DNA from: Cupriavidus basilensis
GTDB taxonomy: Bacteria > Pseudomonadota > Gammaproteobacteria > Burkholderiales > Burkholderiaceae
Assembly (NCBI RefSeq): GCF_000832305.1
Contig: NZ_CP010536.1
Span: 3,596,001 to 3,660,000 of the forward strand
Direction of reading: 5' to 3'
Length of the DNA stretch: 64,000 bases
Part shown: one piece after another, positions 45,240 through 54,293 of the stretch
Layout: the number at the start of each line of letters is the position of its first letter
Position numbering within the stretch: position 1 is the stretch's first letter
Notes under the pieces: model-generated
The model's database searches: none
What the model was told of the DNA's origin: nothing
Seen by the model: the letters and a program-made list of their open reading frames with translations, nothing else
Position numbers and translations under genes: made by a program

Positions 45240-46415
45240 GTGCCCCACCCGCTCAACCGCGCCACCCTGCTGTCCGCTGCCCTTCTGCTCGCATCGTTCG
45301 CCGCCCTGCCCGCCCGCGCCGACATCCGCGTGGGCATCGACGTCTCCACCACCGGCCCCGCCGCCTCCATCGGCATCCCGTCCAAGAACACCGTCATGAT
45401 GTGGCCGCAGACCCTGGGCGGCCAGCGCGCGCAGTACGTGATCCTGGACGATGGCTCCGACCCGGCCGCGGCCGTGCGCAATGTGCGCAAGCTGATCTCC
45501 GAGGAAAAGGTGGATGTGGTGGTGGGCCCCAACATCACGCCCACCGCCATTGCCGCGCTGGATGCCGTGGCGGAGGGCGAAACGCCGATGGTGGCGCTGG
45601 CGGCGTCGGCCGCCATCATCGAGCCGCAGTCGGACCCCAAGCGGCGCTGGGCATTCAAGATGCCGCAAAACGATTCGCATATGGCGACGGTCCTGACCGA
45701 GTACATGAGCAACCATGGCATCAAGACGGTCGGCTTCATCGGCTTCAGCGATGCCTATGGCGAGAGCTGGTGGCGCGAGTTCTCCAAGCTGGCGGACGTG
45801 CGCAAGCTCAAGGTGGTGGCCAACGAGCGTTTCTCGCGCACCGATACTTCGGTGACCGGGCAGGTGCTCAAGCTGATGGCGGCCACCCCGGATGCCATCC
45901 TGATTGCCGGCGCGGGCACGCCGTCGGTTTTGCCGCAGAAGACCCTGGCCGAGCGCGGCTACAAGGGCAAGGTGTATCAGACGCACGGCATCGCCACCTG
46001 GGATTTCCTGCGGGTAGGCGGCAAGGATGTGGAGGGCACCCTGTTCCCGACCGGGCCGGTGGTGGTGGCGCGGCAGTTGCCGGATGGCCATCCGGTAAAG
46101 AAGGTAGCGCTGGAATTTGTGACGCGCTATGAGGCGAAGTACGGCGTGGACAGCATCACGCAATTCGCCGGCGATGCCTGGGGCGCATGGATGCTGCTGG
46201 ACGATGCCGCGCGCCGTGCGGGCAAGAGCGGCGCGCAGCCGGGCACGCGCGAGTTCCGCCACGCCATGCGCGATGCGTTGGAGACGACCACCAACCTGAC
46301 CATTCCCAACGGCGTGATGAACCTGAGCGCGAAGGACCATCAGGGCTTTGACCAGCGCTCGCGCGTGATGGGTGTGATCCGCGACGGCAAGTTTGCCTAC
46401 GCGTCGGACAAGTAA
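45240..46415 (+). CDS. ABC branched-chain-type solute-binding protein
   Basis: The 391-residue protein has a signal peptide (LLSAALLLASFAALPARA) and the mature start DIRVGIDVSTTGPAASIG of periplasmic-binding family 6 (LivJ/K type). The start is GTG, chosen because CGAGGAGACTGCCC precedes it. The 60 bases upstream are A-rich. It may feed the neighbouring acyl-CoA operon with a carboxylate or amino acid. The membrane and ATPase subunits are not in the window. Confidence 0.88.
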   Translation: MPHPLNRATLLSAALLLASFAALPARADIRVGIDVSTTGPAASIGIPSKNTVMMWPQTLGGQRAQYVILDDGSDPAAAVRNVRKLISEEKVDVVVGPNITPTAIAALDAVAEGETPMVALAASAAIIEPQSDPKRRWAFKMPQNDSHMATVLTEYMSNHGIKTVGFIGFSDAYGESWWREFSKLADVRKLKVVANERFSRTDTSVTGQVLKLMAATPDAILIAGAGTPSVLPQKTLAERGYKGKVYQTHGIATWDFLRVGGKDVEGTLFPTGPVVVARQLPDGHPVKKVALEFVTRYEAKYGVDSITQFAGDAWGAWMLLDDAARRAGKSGAQPGTREFRHAMRDALETTTNLTIPNGVMNLSAKDHQGFDQRSRVMGVIRDGKFAYASDK

Positions 46416-46436
46416 GGATAGGGAAGGATATTTGAG

Positions 46437-47306
46437 ATGAGCAAGACGACGATTGGCTTTATCGGCCTTGGCGCCATGGGCACGCCGATGGTGCGCCACC
46501 TGCTCGCCGGCGGGCACGCCGTGCGCGCGTACGTGCGCCGCCCCGAAGCCGCCGACGCGGCCCGCGCGCTTGGCGCCGTGCCCTGCACCACGCCTGCGCA
46601 AGCCGCGCGCGGCGCCTCGGTGGTGTTTACCAACGTCACGTCATCGCAAGACGTGCATGCCGTGCTGCTGGGCGAGCACGGCGTGATCGAAGGCGCGGCG
46701 CCGGGCACCATCTGCATCGACCACAGCACCATCTCGCCCATCACCACCCGCGAGATCGCCGCCAGGCTGGCCGAGCGCGGCATCGAAGCACTGGATTGTC
46801 CGGTCTCCGGCGGCACCGTCGGCGCCGAGGCCGCCAGCCTCACCATCATGGTGGGTGGCAAGGCCGAGATGCTGGAGCGCGTGCGGCCGCTGCTCGCGCT
46901 GCTCGGCAAGACCATCACCCACATCGGCGATCACGGCGCGGGACAAGTCGCCAAGCTGTGCAACCAGATCGCGCAGGTGGTCAATATCGAAGGCATTGCC
47001 GAAGCCATGCGCTTCGCGCAGGCGCAGCAGGTAGACAGCGCGCGCGTGCTGCAAGCCATGGCCACCGGCATGGCCGGCAGCCGCATGCTCGACATGATGG
47101 GACCGAAGATGGTCGCTCACGACTTTGCCCCCGGTATCGAAGCGCGGCTGCACGACAAGGACTTCGGCCTGGCCGCGGAAATCGCGCGCCAGCTCGGGCT
47201 GGAGCTGCCGGCCATGCAAGCCACCTCGCGCCAGCTCGGCACGCTGATGGAAAAGGGCTGGGGCAAGGACGATACGTCGTCGCTGCTGCGGGTGCTGGAG
47301 GGCTGA
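46437..47306 (+). CDS. 3-hydroxyisobutyrate dehydrogenase family oxidoreductase
   Basis: The 289-residue protein has the NAD motif GFIGLGAMGTPM, the substrate-binding DHSTISPITTREIA and the catalytic lysine in GAGQVAKLCNQ near residue 170. Such enzymes oxidise beta-hydroxy acids (3-hydroxyisobutyrate, tartronate semialdehyde and others). It begins 21 bases after the solute-binding protein, so the two are probably cotranscribed. The exact substrate is open. Confidence 0.88.
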   Translation: MSKTTIGFIGLGAMGTPMVRHLLAGGHAVRAYVRRPEAADAARALGAVPCTTPAQAARGASVVFTNVTSSQDVHAVLLGEHGVIEGAAPGTICIDHSTISPITTREIAARLAERGIEALDCPVSGGTVGAEAASLTIMVGGKAEMLERVRPLLALLGKTITHIGDHGAGQVAKLCNQIAQVVNIEGIAEAMRFAQAQQVDSARVLQAMATGMAGSRMLDMMGPKMVAHDFAPGIEARLHDKDFGLAAEIARQLGLELPAMQATSRQLGTLMEKGWGKDDTSSLLRVLEG

Positions 47307-47372
47307 ATGGCCGATTAGTGGCCGAGGAGTGGCCGAGGAGTGGGCGAGGAGTGGGCGAAGACTGGCCAAAGA
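47300..47372. repeat. Tandem repeat, period 10
   Basis: About five imperfect copies of GTGGCCGAGGA follow directly after the stop codon of the dehydrogenase gene and run to the convergent hydrolase gene. Confidence 0.65.
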
Positions 47373-47379
47373 GGAGGCG

Positions 47380-48309
47380 CTAAGCCACCCCCATCATCCG
47401 CCGCACAGCCAGCAGCAACGGGCTGTCGCCGTCGGCAAAATCATGCATCACGTTGAAATGGTGCCTGTCTGGCATCGGCACATGCGCCGCGCCCGGTGCC
47501 TGCGCGTTGGCGAGCCAGGCGGCGCGCAGCAGGTCGGTCTGCCGATGGTATTCGCCCGGCTCCAGCCCGCCTACCGCGGTGACCAGCGGCGCGTCCGTGG
47601 CCGGCGGCAGGAAGGCCGGCGAGAGCCGGTCAACATCGCGCGCCGACAGCTTCAGGTCGACCTGCAGGAAGTCGGCCCGGCGCAGCGGCTCCAGGTCATG
47701 CAGGCCGCTGACCGAGACCACGCCCTTGACCAGGTCGGCCGGCAGATCGCGGCCTACACGCGGCCACAGCGTGGTGAGCATCATCGCGGCCATGTGGCCG
47801 CCGACGGAATGCCCGCCCACGAAGATGCGCGCTTTGTCGTGGCCAAGCCGGCCGGACTCCCGGTACAGCCAGGCCACGCTGCGCACAGCCTGCAGCACGA
47901 TGGTCTCCACCGTCACCGCCGGGCACAGCGAGTAATTGATCACCGCCACCGACACGCCGCAGCGCGGCAGCGCATTGGCCACCAGGCTGTGGTCGCGCTT
48001 GTCCAGCGCGCGCCAGTAGCCGCCGTGAACGAACACCAGCAGCGGCGGCGGCCCATCGGTGGCGCCTGGCTCGGCCGGGAAGTAGTCGAGCCGCTCGTCC
48101 GCTGCGTGCGGGCCAGGCTCGGCACCGGCATAGCTCAGGTCCTCCAGCCAGCCGGCGCGCTTGCGCACCTGCCGCGACAACTCCGCCCAGTGGGCCATGT
48201 GGGTGGCGTTGTCGGGCACGTTGGCCCGGTTGTTGTATTCGCGCGCATAGAAGGCGGGATCCTGCGACGGCAGCCGTGCAAGGCTGGCGAGGGAGGGCTG
48301 GGCTGACAT
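47380..48309 (-). CDS. Alpha/beta hydrolase, kynurenine formamidase-like
   Basis: The 309-residue hydrolase has the oxyanion motif VFVHGGYWRAL (about residue 92), the nucleophile elbow GGHSVGGH (about residue 169) and a C-terminal histidine in DRHHFNVMHDF. HGGYWR and the spacing of motifs resemble arylformamidases and related esterases. The start MSAQPSL is chosen because it gives the usual N-terminus. No tryptophan-degradation gene is nearby, so a general esterase role is equally likely. Confidence 0.8.
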   Translation of the reverse strand: MSAQPSLASLARLPSQDPAFYAREYNNRANVPDNATHMAHWAELSRQVRKRAGWLEDLSYAGAEPGPHAADERLDYFPAEPGATDGPPPLLVFVHGGYWRALDKRDHSLVANALPRCGVSVAVINYSLCPAVTVETIVLQAVRSVAWLYRESGRLGHDKARIFVGGHSVGGHMAAMMLTTLWPRVGRDLPADLVKGVVSVSGLHDLEPLRRADFLQVDLKLSARDVDRLSPAFLPPATDAPLVTAVGGLEPGEYHRQTDLLRAAWLANAQAPGAAHVPMPDRHHFNVMHDFADGDSPLLLAVRRMMGVA

Positions 48310-48552
48310 ATGGCTCCGGGGTGGATGAGCGAAACCGGGCGGCGCCGCGGCTGCCAGCATGCTAGCGAGTTCGCACAGCGCCAGATATCGACAACTTCCC
48401 GGATATCGGGCCGCCGCCCCCCCTTGGCCAGTTTCATCCGCTGTACCGCCCGCAAGCCGCCTGAATCCTGCGATCGCAGCCGGGCGACGCGAGACAAGCG
48501 CAGGCGCTGGGGCTGCGGATGGGACGCGCTGGGGGCCATCTACCGGGGCTAG
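48310..48552. other. Gene-poor stretch before the tRNA
   Basis: No convincing gene, repeat or terminator was recognised between the hydrolase gene and the tRNA-Leu promoter. Confidence 0.4.
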
Positions 48553-48581
48553 TTGTGGCCTGGCAGGATTTGCGGCATAAT
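48553..48581 (+). promoter_or_regulatory. Promoter of tRNA-Leu(CAA)
   Basis: TTGTGG and CATAAT are separated by 17 bases, about 60 bases before the tRNA gene. Confidence 0.55.
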
Positions 48582-48641
48582 TCCCGGCTCAGCACCGTGC
48601 TGGCACGCCGGACTCCCGGCAAATCCGCCAGCACCCACTCA

Positions 48642-48726
48642 GCCCGGGTGGTGAAACAGGTAGACGCAGGGGACTCAAAATCCCCCGCCGCAAGGCGTGT
48701 CGGTTCGAGTCCGACCCCGGGCACCA
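48642..48726 (+). tRNA. tRNA-Leu (anticodon CAA)
   Basis: The 85-base class II tRNA has acceptor arms GCCCGGG/CCCGGGC and an encoded CCA. The anticodon stem GGGGA/TCCCC encloses CTCAAAA, giving CAA. The long variable arm CCGCCGCAAGGCG and T-loop GGTTCGAGTCC are clear. It reads UUG, a rare codon here. Confidence 0.95.
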
Positions 48727-48835
48727 CAATATTTCCCAAGAAACAAGCAGATACATAGATGCGTGCGCCCAAGGGCGAGCGCAGCTTCGCCACACGTCGA
48801 TAGTCCGTACAGCGTGCTGGCCCGACGCCGGGACG

Positions 48836-49741
48836 CTAAGCCGGGAAAAACTCAACCCGCTCCCCGGCGCCAGCCATCGACTGCCCGAACGTAATCCAGC
48901 CGTGCCCTCTCAGCGCGACCTCATCGCGGCGCAGGATGATTTCGTCATCACCGTCGATGGCGACATGCGTACCGTTCGCGCTTCTGTCGATCAGCATGTA
49001 CTTGCCGGCGCGGAACTCGATCATGGCGTGGAACCGCGATGTCTGCGGATCCGCAACGACGATCGTCATCGCGGCGTCGCGCCCTATCGTGACCGGCGGC
49101 GATGCGCCGTTCATGCGGACCTCCATCTCCCGATACCGCAGCGTTAGCAGCGCGGGGCGGATCGCGCGCTGGCTTACGTCGGCGAGGATGGTCATGTCGG
49201 CGTTCTGCTGCCATATCGCTTCGAACAACTCCACGGGCACGTCCTTGCCGCGCACCTGTATCGGGTAGAGGTAGCGCATCGCCTGGCGCAGGCTTGCCGG
49301 CAGATGCGCCACGGCGTCCTTGCTGGTGATGATCTGCCCCTGCGATGCGAGCTTGGTGAGGCGCGCGGCAAGGTTGACCGTGTCGCCGAACACGTCGCCC
49401 GATGCATCATGCAGGAGCGGGCCGTGGTGAAAGCCGATATGGATGGACATGGGGATGCCGGATACGGGCGGCAGCGCGGCAATCGCCATTTGCATGTCGA
49501 GTGCAGCCTGCATGGCATTTTCGGCGGAGGGGAACACTGCCATGACTTCATCGCCGATGGTCTTCACCACGCGGCCTTGCTGCGCCGACGAACAGGACTT
49601 CATCAGGGCGATGCACTGCCCGATCGCACCGAAGGCGGCCGCGTTGCCGGCCTTTTCATACAGCTTGGTGCTGCTGCTGATATCCGCGAACAGTACGGAC
49701 CCGTCACCGTCGGACTTCGCAGGCATCGATTCCCGGTCCAT
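48836..49741 (-). CDS. Class III adenylate cyclase with C-terminal FHA domain
   Basis: The 301-residue protein has a cyclase catalytic domain (about residues 12-165) with metal-binding aspartates in FADISSSTKLYE and KTIGDEVMAVF, the Lys and Asp that select adenine (VVKTIGDE, GDVFGDTVN) and the transition-state segment VNLAARL. A linker leads to a forkhead-associated domain (about 200-300) with IGRD and SRFHAMIEF, which would bind phosphothreonine. It is soluble. ATG at 49741 has GAGG six bases upstream; a TTG at 49831 would add 30 residues. It is the second gene after the patatin, 86 bases away. Confidence 0.85.
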   Translation of the reverse strand: MDRESMPAKSDGDGSVLFADISSSTKLYEKAGNAAAFGAIGQCIALMKSCSSAQQGRVVKTIGDEVMAVFPSAENAMQAALDMQMAIAALPPVSGIPMSIHIGFHHGPLLHDASGDVFGDTVNLAARLTKLASQGQIITSKDAVAHLPASLRQAMRYLYPIQVRGKDVPVELFEAIWQQNADMTILADVSQRAIRPALLTLRYREMEVRMNGASPPVTIGRDAAMTIVVADPQTSRFHAMIEFRAGKYMLIDRSANGTHVAIDGDDEIILRRDEVALRGHGWITFGQSMAGAGERVEFFPA

Positions 49742-49827
49742 ATGCACCTCAAACTGCGCCTCAACCCGTTCGCTCGCCGCGCGCCTCGCGCGGCGCCCTG
49801 CACTGATGGTAGTACGCGGCCGAACGC

Positions 49828-50862
49828 TCAAAGGAATGTTTCAGCGATATCGATCGATGAGCGCTGGCCGAGTGCCTCGAAGTTTGCCGCGAGCCAGGCG
49901 TCGGCCCGCTCGCGCCCGAGCGTGAACAGGCCGCGCAGGAAGGCCCAGTCCGCGTTGAACTTGCTGGGCGCGCCCAGCCGGGCCATCTCGGTTTCGGCAT
50001 CGATGCTGTGGATCAGCATGCGGCGGTAGCGTGCCGGGTCGAGTGCGCCTTCGTCGATCAGCCGGGTGATGAACTCGATGGCGCGCATCTCGCGCATCAG
50101 CGAGGAGTTGAAGCTGAGTGTGTTGATGCGGTCCAGGATTTCGCGTGCCGTGACAGGCACCTGGGGAATGTGGATCGGGTTGAGGCGGATGATCAGCACA
50201 TCGCGGCTGTCGGTTTCATAGATCAGCGGATAGATCGGCGGGTTGCCCATGTAGCCGCCATCCCAGTAATACTCGCCGTCGATCTCCACGGCCTGGAACA
50301 GCGTCGGCAGGCAGGCCGAAGCCATCACGGCCTTGGCGCAGACCTCGCCGGTGCTGAACACGCGGATGCGTCCGCGCAGCACATTGGTTGCGCACAGGAA
50401 CAGCTTGACGCTCTTGCTGCGGCGCAGCACCTCGAAATCGATGGTCTCGTCGAGGATGTTATGCAGCGGATTGAGGTTGCAAGGATTGAGCTGGTAAGGC
50501 GAGTAAAAGCGCGTGAGATGATCGAACATCATCCACGCCGGCGACATCTCCATATTGCCGCCGGCGCCCATCAACCAGTCCAGCCAGGTAGGCTGCAGGG
50601 GACTCAGCTTCGCGCAGTCGGACACCTTGCGCCAGCACGTCTCCAGGGCCTGCCGCGCGCCCTCGGGCCCACCGCTTGCCAGGCCGTAGGCAAGTACGGT
50701 GGCATTGACGGCGCCGGCGCTGGTGCCACTGATGCCGTCGATGCCGATGCGCTTGTCTTCCAGCAGCCGGTCCAGCACGCCCCAGCTGAATGCCCCGTGG
50801 GTGCCGCCCCCTTGCAACGCGATGTTGATGCGGCGGATCGCGGGGGGTTGCTTGGCTTGCAT
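49828..50862 (-). CDS. Patatin-like phospholipase
   Basis: The 344-residue protein has the patatin hallmarks: oxyanion motif LQGGGTHGAF at residues 16-25, nucleophile serine in GISGTSAGA near residue 48 and the dyad aspartate in WDGGYMGN near 208. The C-terminal region (INTLSFNSSLMREMRAIEFI) resembles the DUF3734 extension common in betaproteobacteria. It hydrolyses lipid esters, perhaps at the membrane or on storage granules. AGGAGGCCACC-ATG sets the start. It is cotranscribed with the cyclase-FHA gene. Confidence 0.9.
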   Translation of the reverse strand: MQAKQPPAIRRINIALQGGGTHGAFSWGVLDRLLEDKRIGIDGISGTSAGAVNATVLAYGLASGGPEGARQALETCWRKVSDCAKLSPLQPTWLDWLMGAGGNMEMSPAWMMFDHLTRFYSPYQLNPCNLNPLHNILDETIDFEVLRRSKSVKLFLCATNVLRGRIRVFSTGEVCAKAVMASACLPTLFQAVEIDGEYYWDGGYMGNPPIYPLIYETDSRDVLIIRLNPIHIPQVPVTAREILDRINTLSFNSSLMREMRAIEFITRLIDEGALDPARYRRMLIHSIDAETEMARLGAPSKFNADWAFLRGLFTLGRERADAWLAANFEALGQRSSIDIAETFL

Positions 50863-51583
50863 GGTGGCCTCCTGTTTGCGTGCCTTAGTGATGCTTCTGC
50901 CTCTGCGTGCCTGGGAGTGGGAGCGGCGCCGGCCGGGCGAGCGGCCACGCCAGGTTGCACCGGGCGCTGGTGTCGTAGCCGGCATCGTCCAGCCCTGGCA
51001 GCTCGGCCCGCGCTGGCCTTTCCGCCTCCCCTTTGGTTGCAGCGTAGTGCATGCGGGCGGACAACCGGCTCAATCCCGCGCATTGCCTGGCTTCGCCATC
51101 CATCCGGCCGCTTGGGACAAAAGAGACGGATCAGGTATGAAGCGGCGCCTGGACGCAAATGGAGAGATGGAAAGCGCCCAGATTTCTTTTGCCTTCTGCA
51201 GACCTGCATGGCGATGGGAACAGATGTTGCCGGGGTGCTACCCCTGCCCCGCTTGATACGGTTGCTCCCCCTATCAGCGCCTTGATCCACTCATGCACCA
51301 CCCGCACCGCCTGCGAGGCCTTGAGCCGCGCCGACACCATCAGATCGTACGAATACGCCGATGACAAGCTGACCGGCGGCGACCGCACCCGTTGTCGGGC
51401 ACCTCGCCCCCCCTCATCGGCAAGCCCGGAAGTGTCAATTTTTTAAAAAGATAACCTCAAGGCACATTACCGATTTCTGTTTGCAGATCGTCCATGCCGC
51501 AGGCGAATTCCTGCTGCGGCAAGTCCATTGCCTGACCGATAGTGGGCGCGTTACAACGCTAGCCGAGCCATGCAGCAGAGGCT
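50863..51583. other. Gene-poor stretch with a possible relic
   Basis: About 720 bases contain no convincing gene. A minus-strand frame (51131-51388) has one protein-like part (SYDLMVSARLKASQAVRVVHEWIKAL) that could be the tail of a decayed regulator or binding protein, followed by low-quality sequence. A T/A-rich patch lies at 51437-51455. Confidence 0.35.
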
Positions 51584-51612
51584 TTGACCATCACGTGAAT
51601 CGCGACTACACT
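51584..51612 (+). promoter_or_regulatory. Promoter of the minor-pilin operon
   Basis: TTGACC and TACACT are separated by exactly 17 bases. Transcription would start near 51619, about 34 bases before the first start codon. Confidence 0.6.
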
Positions 51613-51652
51613 CCCCGCGAAGTACCTCCGGAACCGGGTCGTCTGGAGAATA

Positions 51653-52180
51653 ATGAAAAACAGGAGCGCGAGCATGGGCCAAAGAAGCCCGGCGGTGCGA
51701 TTTAGCCGAAAGCATCGGTTATTTCGGGATTTTGGGGCGGTCACGGCGTGTATCGGTTGCGACCGGCGCGCTCGACTCGAGGCAGGCTTTACGCTGATCG
51801 AGCTGATGGTGACCGTGGCAATCATTGCGATTCTCGCGTCAGTCGCCTACCCGTCCTATCTCCAGTACGTCGTGCGATCCAATCGCGTGGCAGCGGAATC
51901 TTTCCTGCTTGAGGTTTCCAGCATGCAGGAGCGCTATCTGGTAGACAACCGGGCTTATGCGTCCAGCCTTGCCACGCTCGGCTACGCCAGCCTTCCCGCC
52001 ACCGTCTCCCCGAATTACCAGATCACCGTCGCCGTGGTCGCGGGCCCACCGCCCGGCTATGTGCTGTCGGCAACGCCGCAAGGCGGGCAGGCCACCAACG
52101 ACACCGCGTGCGGAACGCTTACCCTGTCAGGCAACGGGGACAAGAGCGCGTCGGGCGGCAGCTTGAACTGCTGGAAATAG
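51653..52180 (+). CDS. pilE: Type IV pilin, PilE-like, with unusually long leader
   Basis: The 175-residue protein has the class III signal EAG-FTLIELMVTVAIIAILASVAYP, with Glu at +5 of the mature chain, so it is cleaved and methylated by PilD. The mature pilin is about 130 residues and has the C-terminal cysteine pair of pilin D-loops. The leader is 45 residues from the first ATG, or 38 from the ATG at 51674; both have GGAG-type sites. Usual leaders are 6-15. It heads the minor-pilin operon. The prefix may be an extra control domain or a start artefact. Confidence 0.8.
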   Translation: MKNRSASMGQRSPAVRFSRKHRLFRDFGAVTACIGCDRRARLEAGFTLIELMVTVAIIAILASVAYPSYLQYVVRSNRVAAESFLLEVSSMQERYLVDNRAYASSLATLGYASLPATVSPNYQITVAVVAGPPPGYVLSATPQGGQATNDTACGTLTLSGNGDKSASGGSLNCWK

Positions 52181-52183
52181 CCC

Positions 52184-52672
52184 ATGCGAAATTTCACTGC
52201 ATGGCGCGCGGCCGGCCTTCTCCCCAAGCGCGGATTCACATTGATCGAGCTGCTGGCCACGCTGACGATATTGGCAATCATTGCGTTTGCCGCGGCCCCT
52301 TCGTTCTCAAGCATGGTTGCGACGCAACGCGCGCGTAATGCTGCGCTCGACCTCTCTGCCGCCGTGTCGTTGACCCGCAGCGAAGCGGTGAAGCGTAACA
52401 GCACCATCACCATGGCCGCATCGAGCGCCTGGGCCAGTGGCTGGTCCGTAACGGCAGGCACCGAGAAGGTGCGCAGCTTCGGCCCCTATGACGGCATTGC
52501 AATCACTGCCAGCGCGGGCAACTCCCTTGCGATCGGCAACGACGGCAGGCCCGCGACCGGGAGCCTGACGTTCCAGGTCGCGCCTTCCGTTTCCCCCCAG
52601 CCGGCTTCTACGATCTGCGTGCAAGTGAGCGGCACCGGGCGCATCGCTGTGGTATCCGGAGCTTGCACATGA
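52184..52672 (+). CDS. fimT: Pseudopilin FimT/GspH family
   Basis: The 162-residue minor pilin has a cleavage site PKRG-FTLIELLATLTILAIIAFAA and the FimT/GspH beta domain (GWSVTAG, ICVQVSGTGRIAV). It primes pilus assembly in the inner membrane with the other minor pilins. The gene starts three bases after pilE and overlaps the next by four (ATGA). In some naturally competent bacteria FimT binds DNA; whether that applies here is not known. Confidence 0.88.
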   Translation: MRNFTAWRAAGLLPKRGFTLIELLATLTILAIIAFAAAPSFSSMVATQRARNAALDLSAAVSLTRSEAVKRNSTITMAASSAWASGWSVTAGTEKVRSFGPYDGIAITASAGNSLAIGNDGRPATGSLTFQVAPSVSPQPASTICVQVSGTGRIAVVSGACT

Positions 52673-53259
52673 CTTCGCGCTCGTCACGCCATGGCAAGTG
52701 CGCGGCCCGGTCCTCGCAGTGCGGCGCCACACTGATCGAGGTCTTGATATCGGTCGTGATCTTGCTAGTGGCGCTGCTTGGAACTGCGGGCCTGATCGCG
52801 CGCTCCAGCCAGTCGGAGATGGAATCCTATCAACGCGTGCAGGCGCTGACACTGCTACAGGACATGGCGGCACGGCTGAATGGGAATCGCCAGGCCGCGC
52901 CCTGCTATGCCAGCGGCACAATCATCACGACGGCGGGCAGCGCGACCGTTGCCCCGCCGGCTTGCACGGTCGGATCCGCAGCCCAGGTGGCCATCGCCAA
53001 TGCCGACCTGGCAGCCTGGGGTACCGAGTTACTCGGGAGCGCGGAGATCAGTGGCGGCAAGGCGGTCGGTGCGATGATCGGCGCGCTTGGCTGTATCGAA
53101 GCCGTCGATGCCGCGAACCAGATCTATCGCATCACGGTAGCGTGGCAGGGCCTCGCCAAGACCGCAGCCCCCGCGCTGCCTTGTGGCAGTGGGCAGTTTG
53201 GCAATGATGCGAACCGCCGCGCGGTAAGTATCCAGGTACGCATTGGAGTGCTCTCGTGA
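52669..53259 (+). CDS. pilV: Minor pilin PilV
   Basis: The 196-residue protein has a prepilin motif CG-ATLIEVLISVVILLVALLGTAGL with Glu at +5, then a domain typical of PilV (ASGTII, AQVAIANADLAAW, IYRITVAWQG). The +1 residue is alanine, which PilD tolerates. It overlaps fimT by ATGA and pilW by GTGA, so the genes are translationally coupled. Confidence 0.88.
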   Translation: MTSRSSRHGKCAARSSQCGATLIEVLISVVILLVALLGTAGLIARSSQSEMESYQRVQALTLLQDMAARLNGNRQAAPCYASGTIITTAGSATVAPPACTVGSAAQVAIANADLAAWGTELLGSAEISGGKAVGAMIGALGCIEAVDAANQIYRITVAWQGLAKTAAPALPCGSGQFGNDANRRAVSIQVRIGVLS

Positions 53260-54290
53260 CCAGGCTGCACATTGCAATGCGGCACCGTCAGCGCGGCCTT
53301 TCCTTGATCGAGCTGATGGTCGGGCTGACCTTGGGGCTGCTGCTCCTGACAGCGCTCGGGAGCCTGTACTTCTCCACCACGCGGTCACGCTCCGAGTTTT
53401 CCAATAGCGCAGAGCAGGTGGAGAACGGGCGCTACGTGCTGGACACACTCGGGCGCGAAATCGAGCTTGCGGGCTTTTTTGGCGCTGCCAGCGTAACTAG
53501 CGGTGCAACGGTGGCAGGCCCCGCCGCATGTGCCACGACACCCGATGCACTCGGCTTTGCCAGCTCGCCCGCCACAGTACCGCTTGCCGTGCAGGGCTAC
53601 GCGCCAGGCACGGCACTCCCTTGCCTGCCTGGCCTCGCGCCAACCTCGGAGGTGCTGGTGATCAGGCGCGTCTCGACGACGCCAACCACGACACCCATCA
53701 CCGGACAGGCCTATATGCAGGTTTCATTCTGCGCCAACGACGCCACATCGTTCGTGTTCGGCGCCAGCGCGCCGGCCTTCACGATGCGCACCAAGGCATG
53801 TGACGCGGCCACGCCCACGGTGTTGCGCCAGGCAGTCGTGCGCATCTTTTATCTTGCCGCCTGCGATGTGTGCTCCGGCAATGGCGACGGCGTGCCGACG
53901 CTGAAAATGGCCGAACTGATCGGCGGTGCCTTTCAGGTCAGCTCGATGGCGCAAGGCATCCAGGATATGCACTTGTCCTACGGGGTGGACCTCGACAACA
54001 ACGGCTCCGCCGACTGCTATGTCAGCGACCCCGGCGCAAACAACCAGGCGATCTGCGCCTCAGCGCCGGCCTATGACTGGACGGTCGCCGCGCTCACCAA
54101 CTGGCAGAACGTGACATCGGTACGCATCAACATCCTGGCCCGTGCACAACGGACCTCGCTCGGCTGGACCGACAGCCGCACCTATGATCTCGGGCGGCCC
54201 ACCGCGAGCGGCCCATTCAACGACGGCTTCAAGCGCCATGTCTATGCCCGGGTGGCAAGGCTGGCCAATGTGGCAGGCCGCCGGGAGTAA
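53256..54290 (+). CDS. pilW: Minor pilin PilW
   Basis: The 344-residue protein begins with GTG and has RQRG-LSLIELMVGLTLGLLLLTALG, a class III signal of PilW type. The long C-terminal domain is beta-rich, with VRINILARAQRTSLGW near the end as in PilW homologues. It forms the pilus tip complex with PilV, PilX and FimT. It overlaps pilV by four bases. Confidence 0.88.
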   Translation: MTRLHIAMRHRQRGLSLIELMVGLTLGLLLLTALGSLYFSTTRSRSEFSNSAEQVENGRYVLDTLGREIELAGFFGAASVTSGATVAGPAACATTPDALGFASSPATVPLAVQGYAPGTALPCLPGLAPTSEVLVIRRVSTTPTTTPITGQAYMQVSFCANDATSFVFGASAPAFTMRTKACDAATPTVLRQAVVRIFYLAACDVCSGNGDGVPTLKMAELIGGAFQVSSMAQGIQDMHLSYGVDLDNNGSADCYVSDPGANNQAICASAPAYDWTVAALTNWQNVTSVRINILARAQRTSLGWTDSRTYDLGRPTASGPFNDGFKRHVYARVARLANVAGRRE

Positions 54291-54293
54291 GCC

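Noticed and set aside
48836..50862. Pycsar or CBASS defence system
   Set aside because: The cyclase keeps the adenine-selecting Lys and Asp and is fused to FHA, and the patatin resembles the DUF3734-bearing housekeeping type. Kept only as a low-level possibility in the findings.
51131..51388. Regulator or binding-protein remnant
   Set aside because: Only about 26 residues look protein-like; too little to call a pseudogene.
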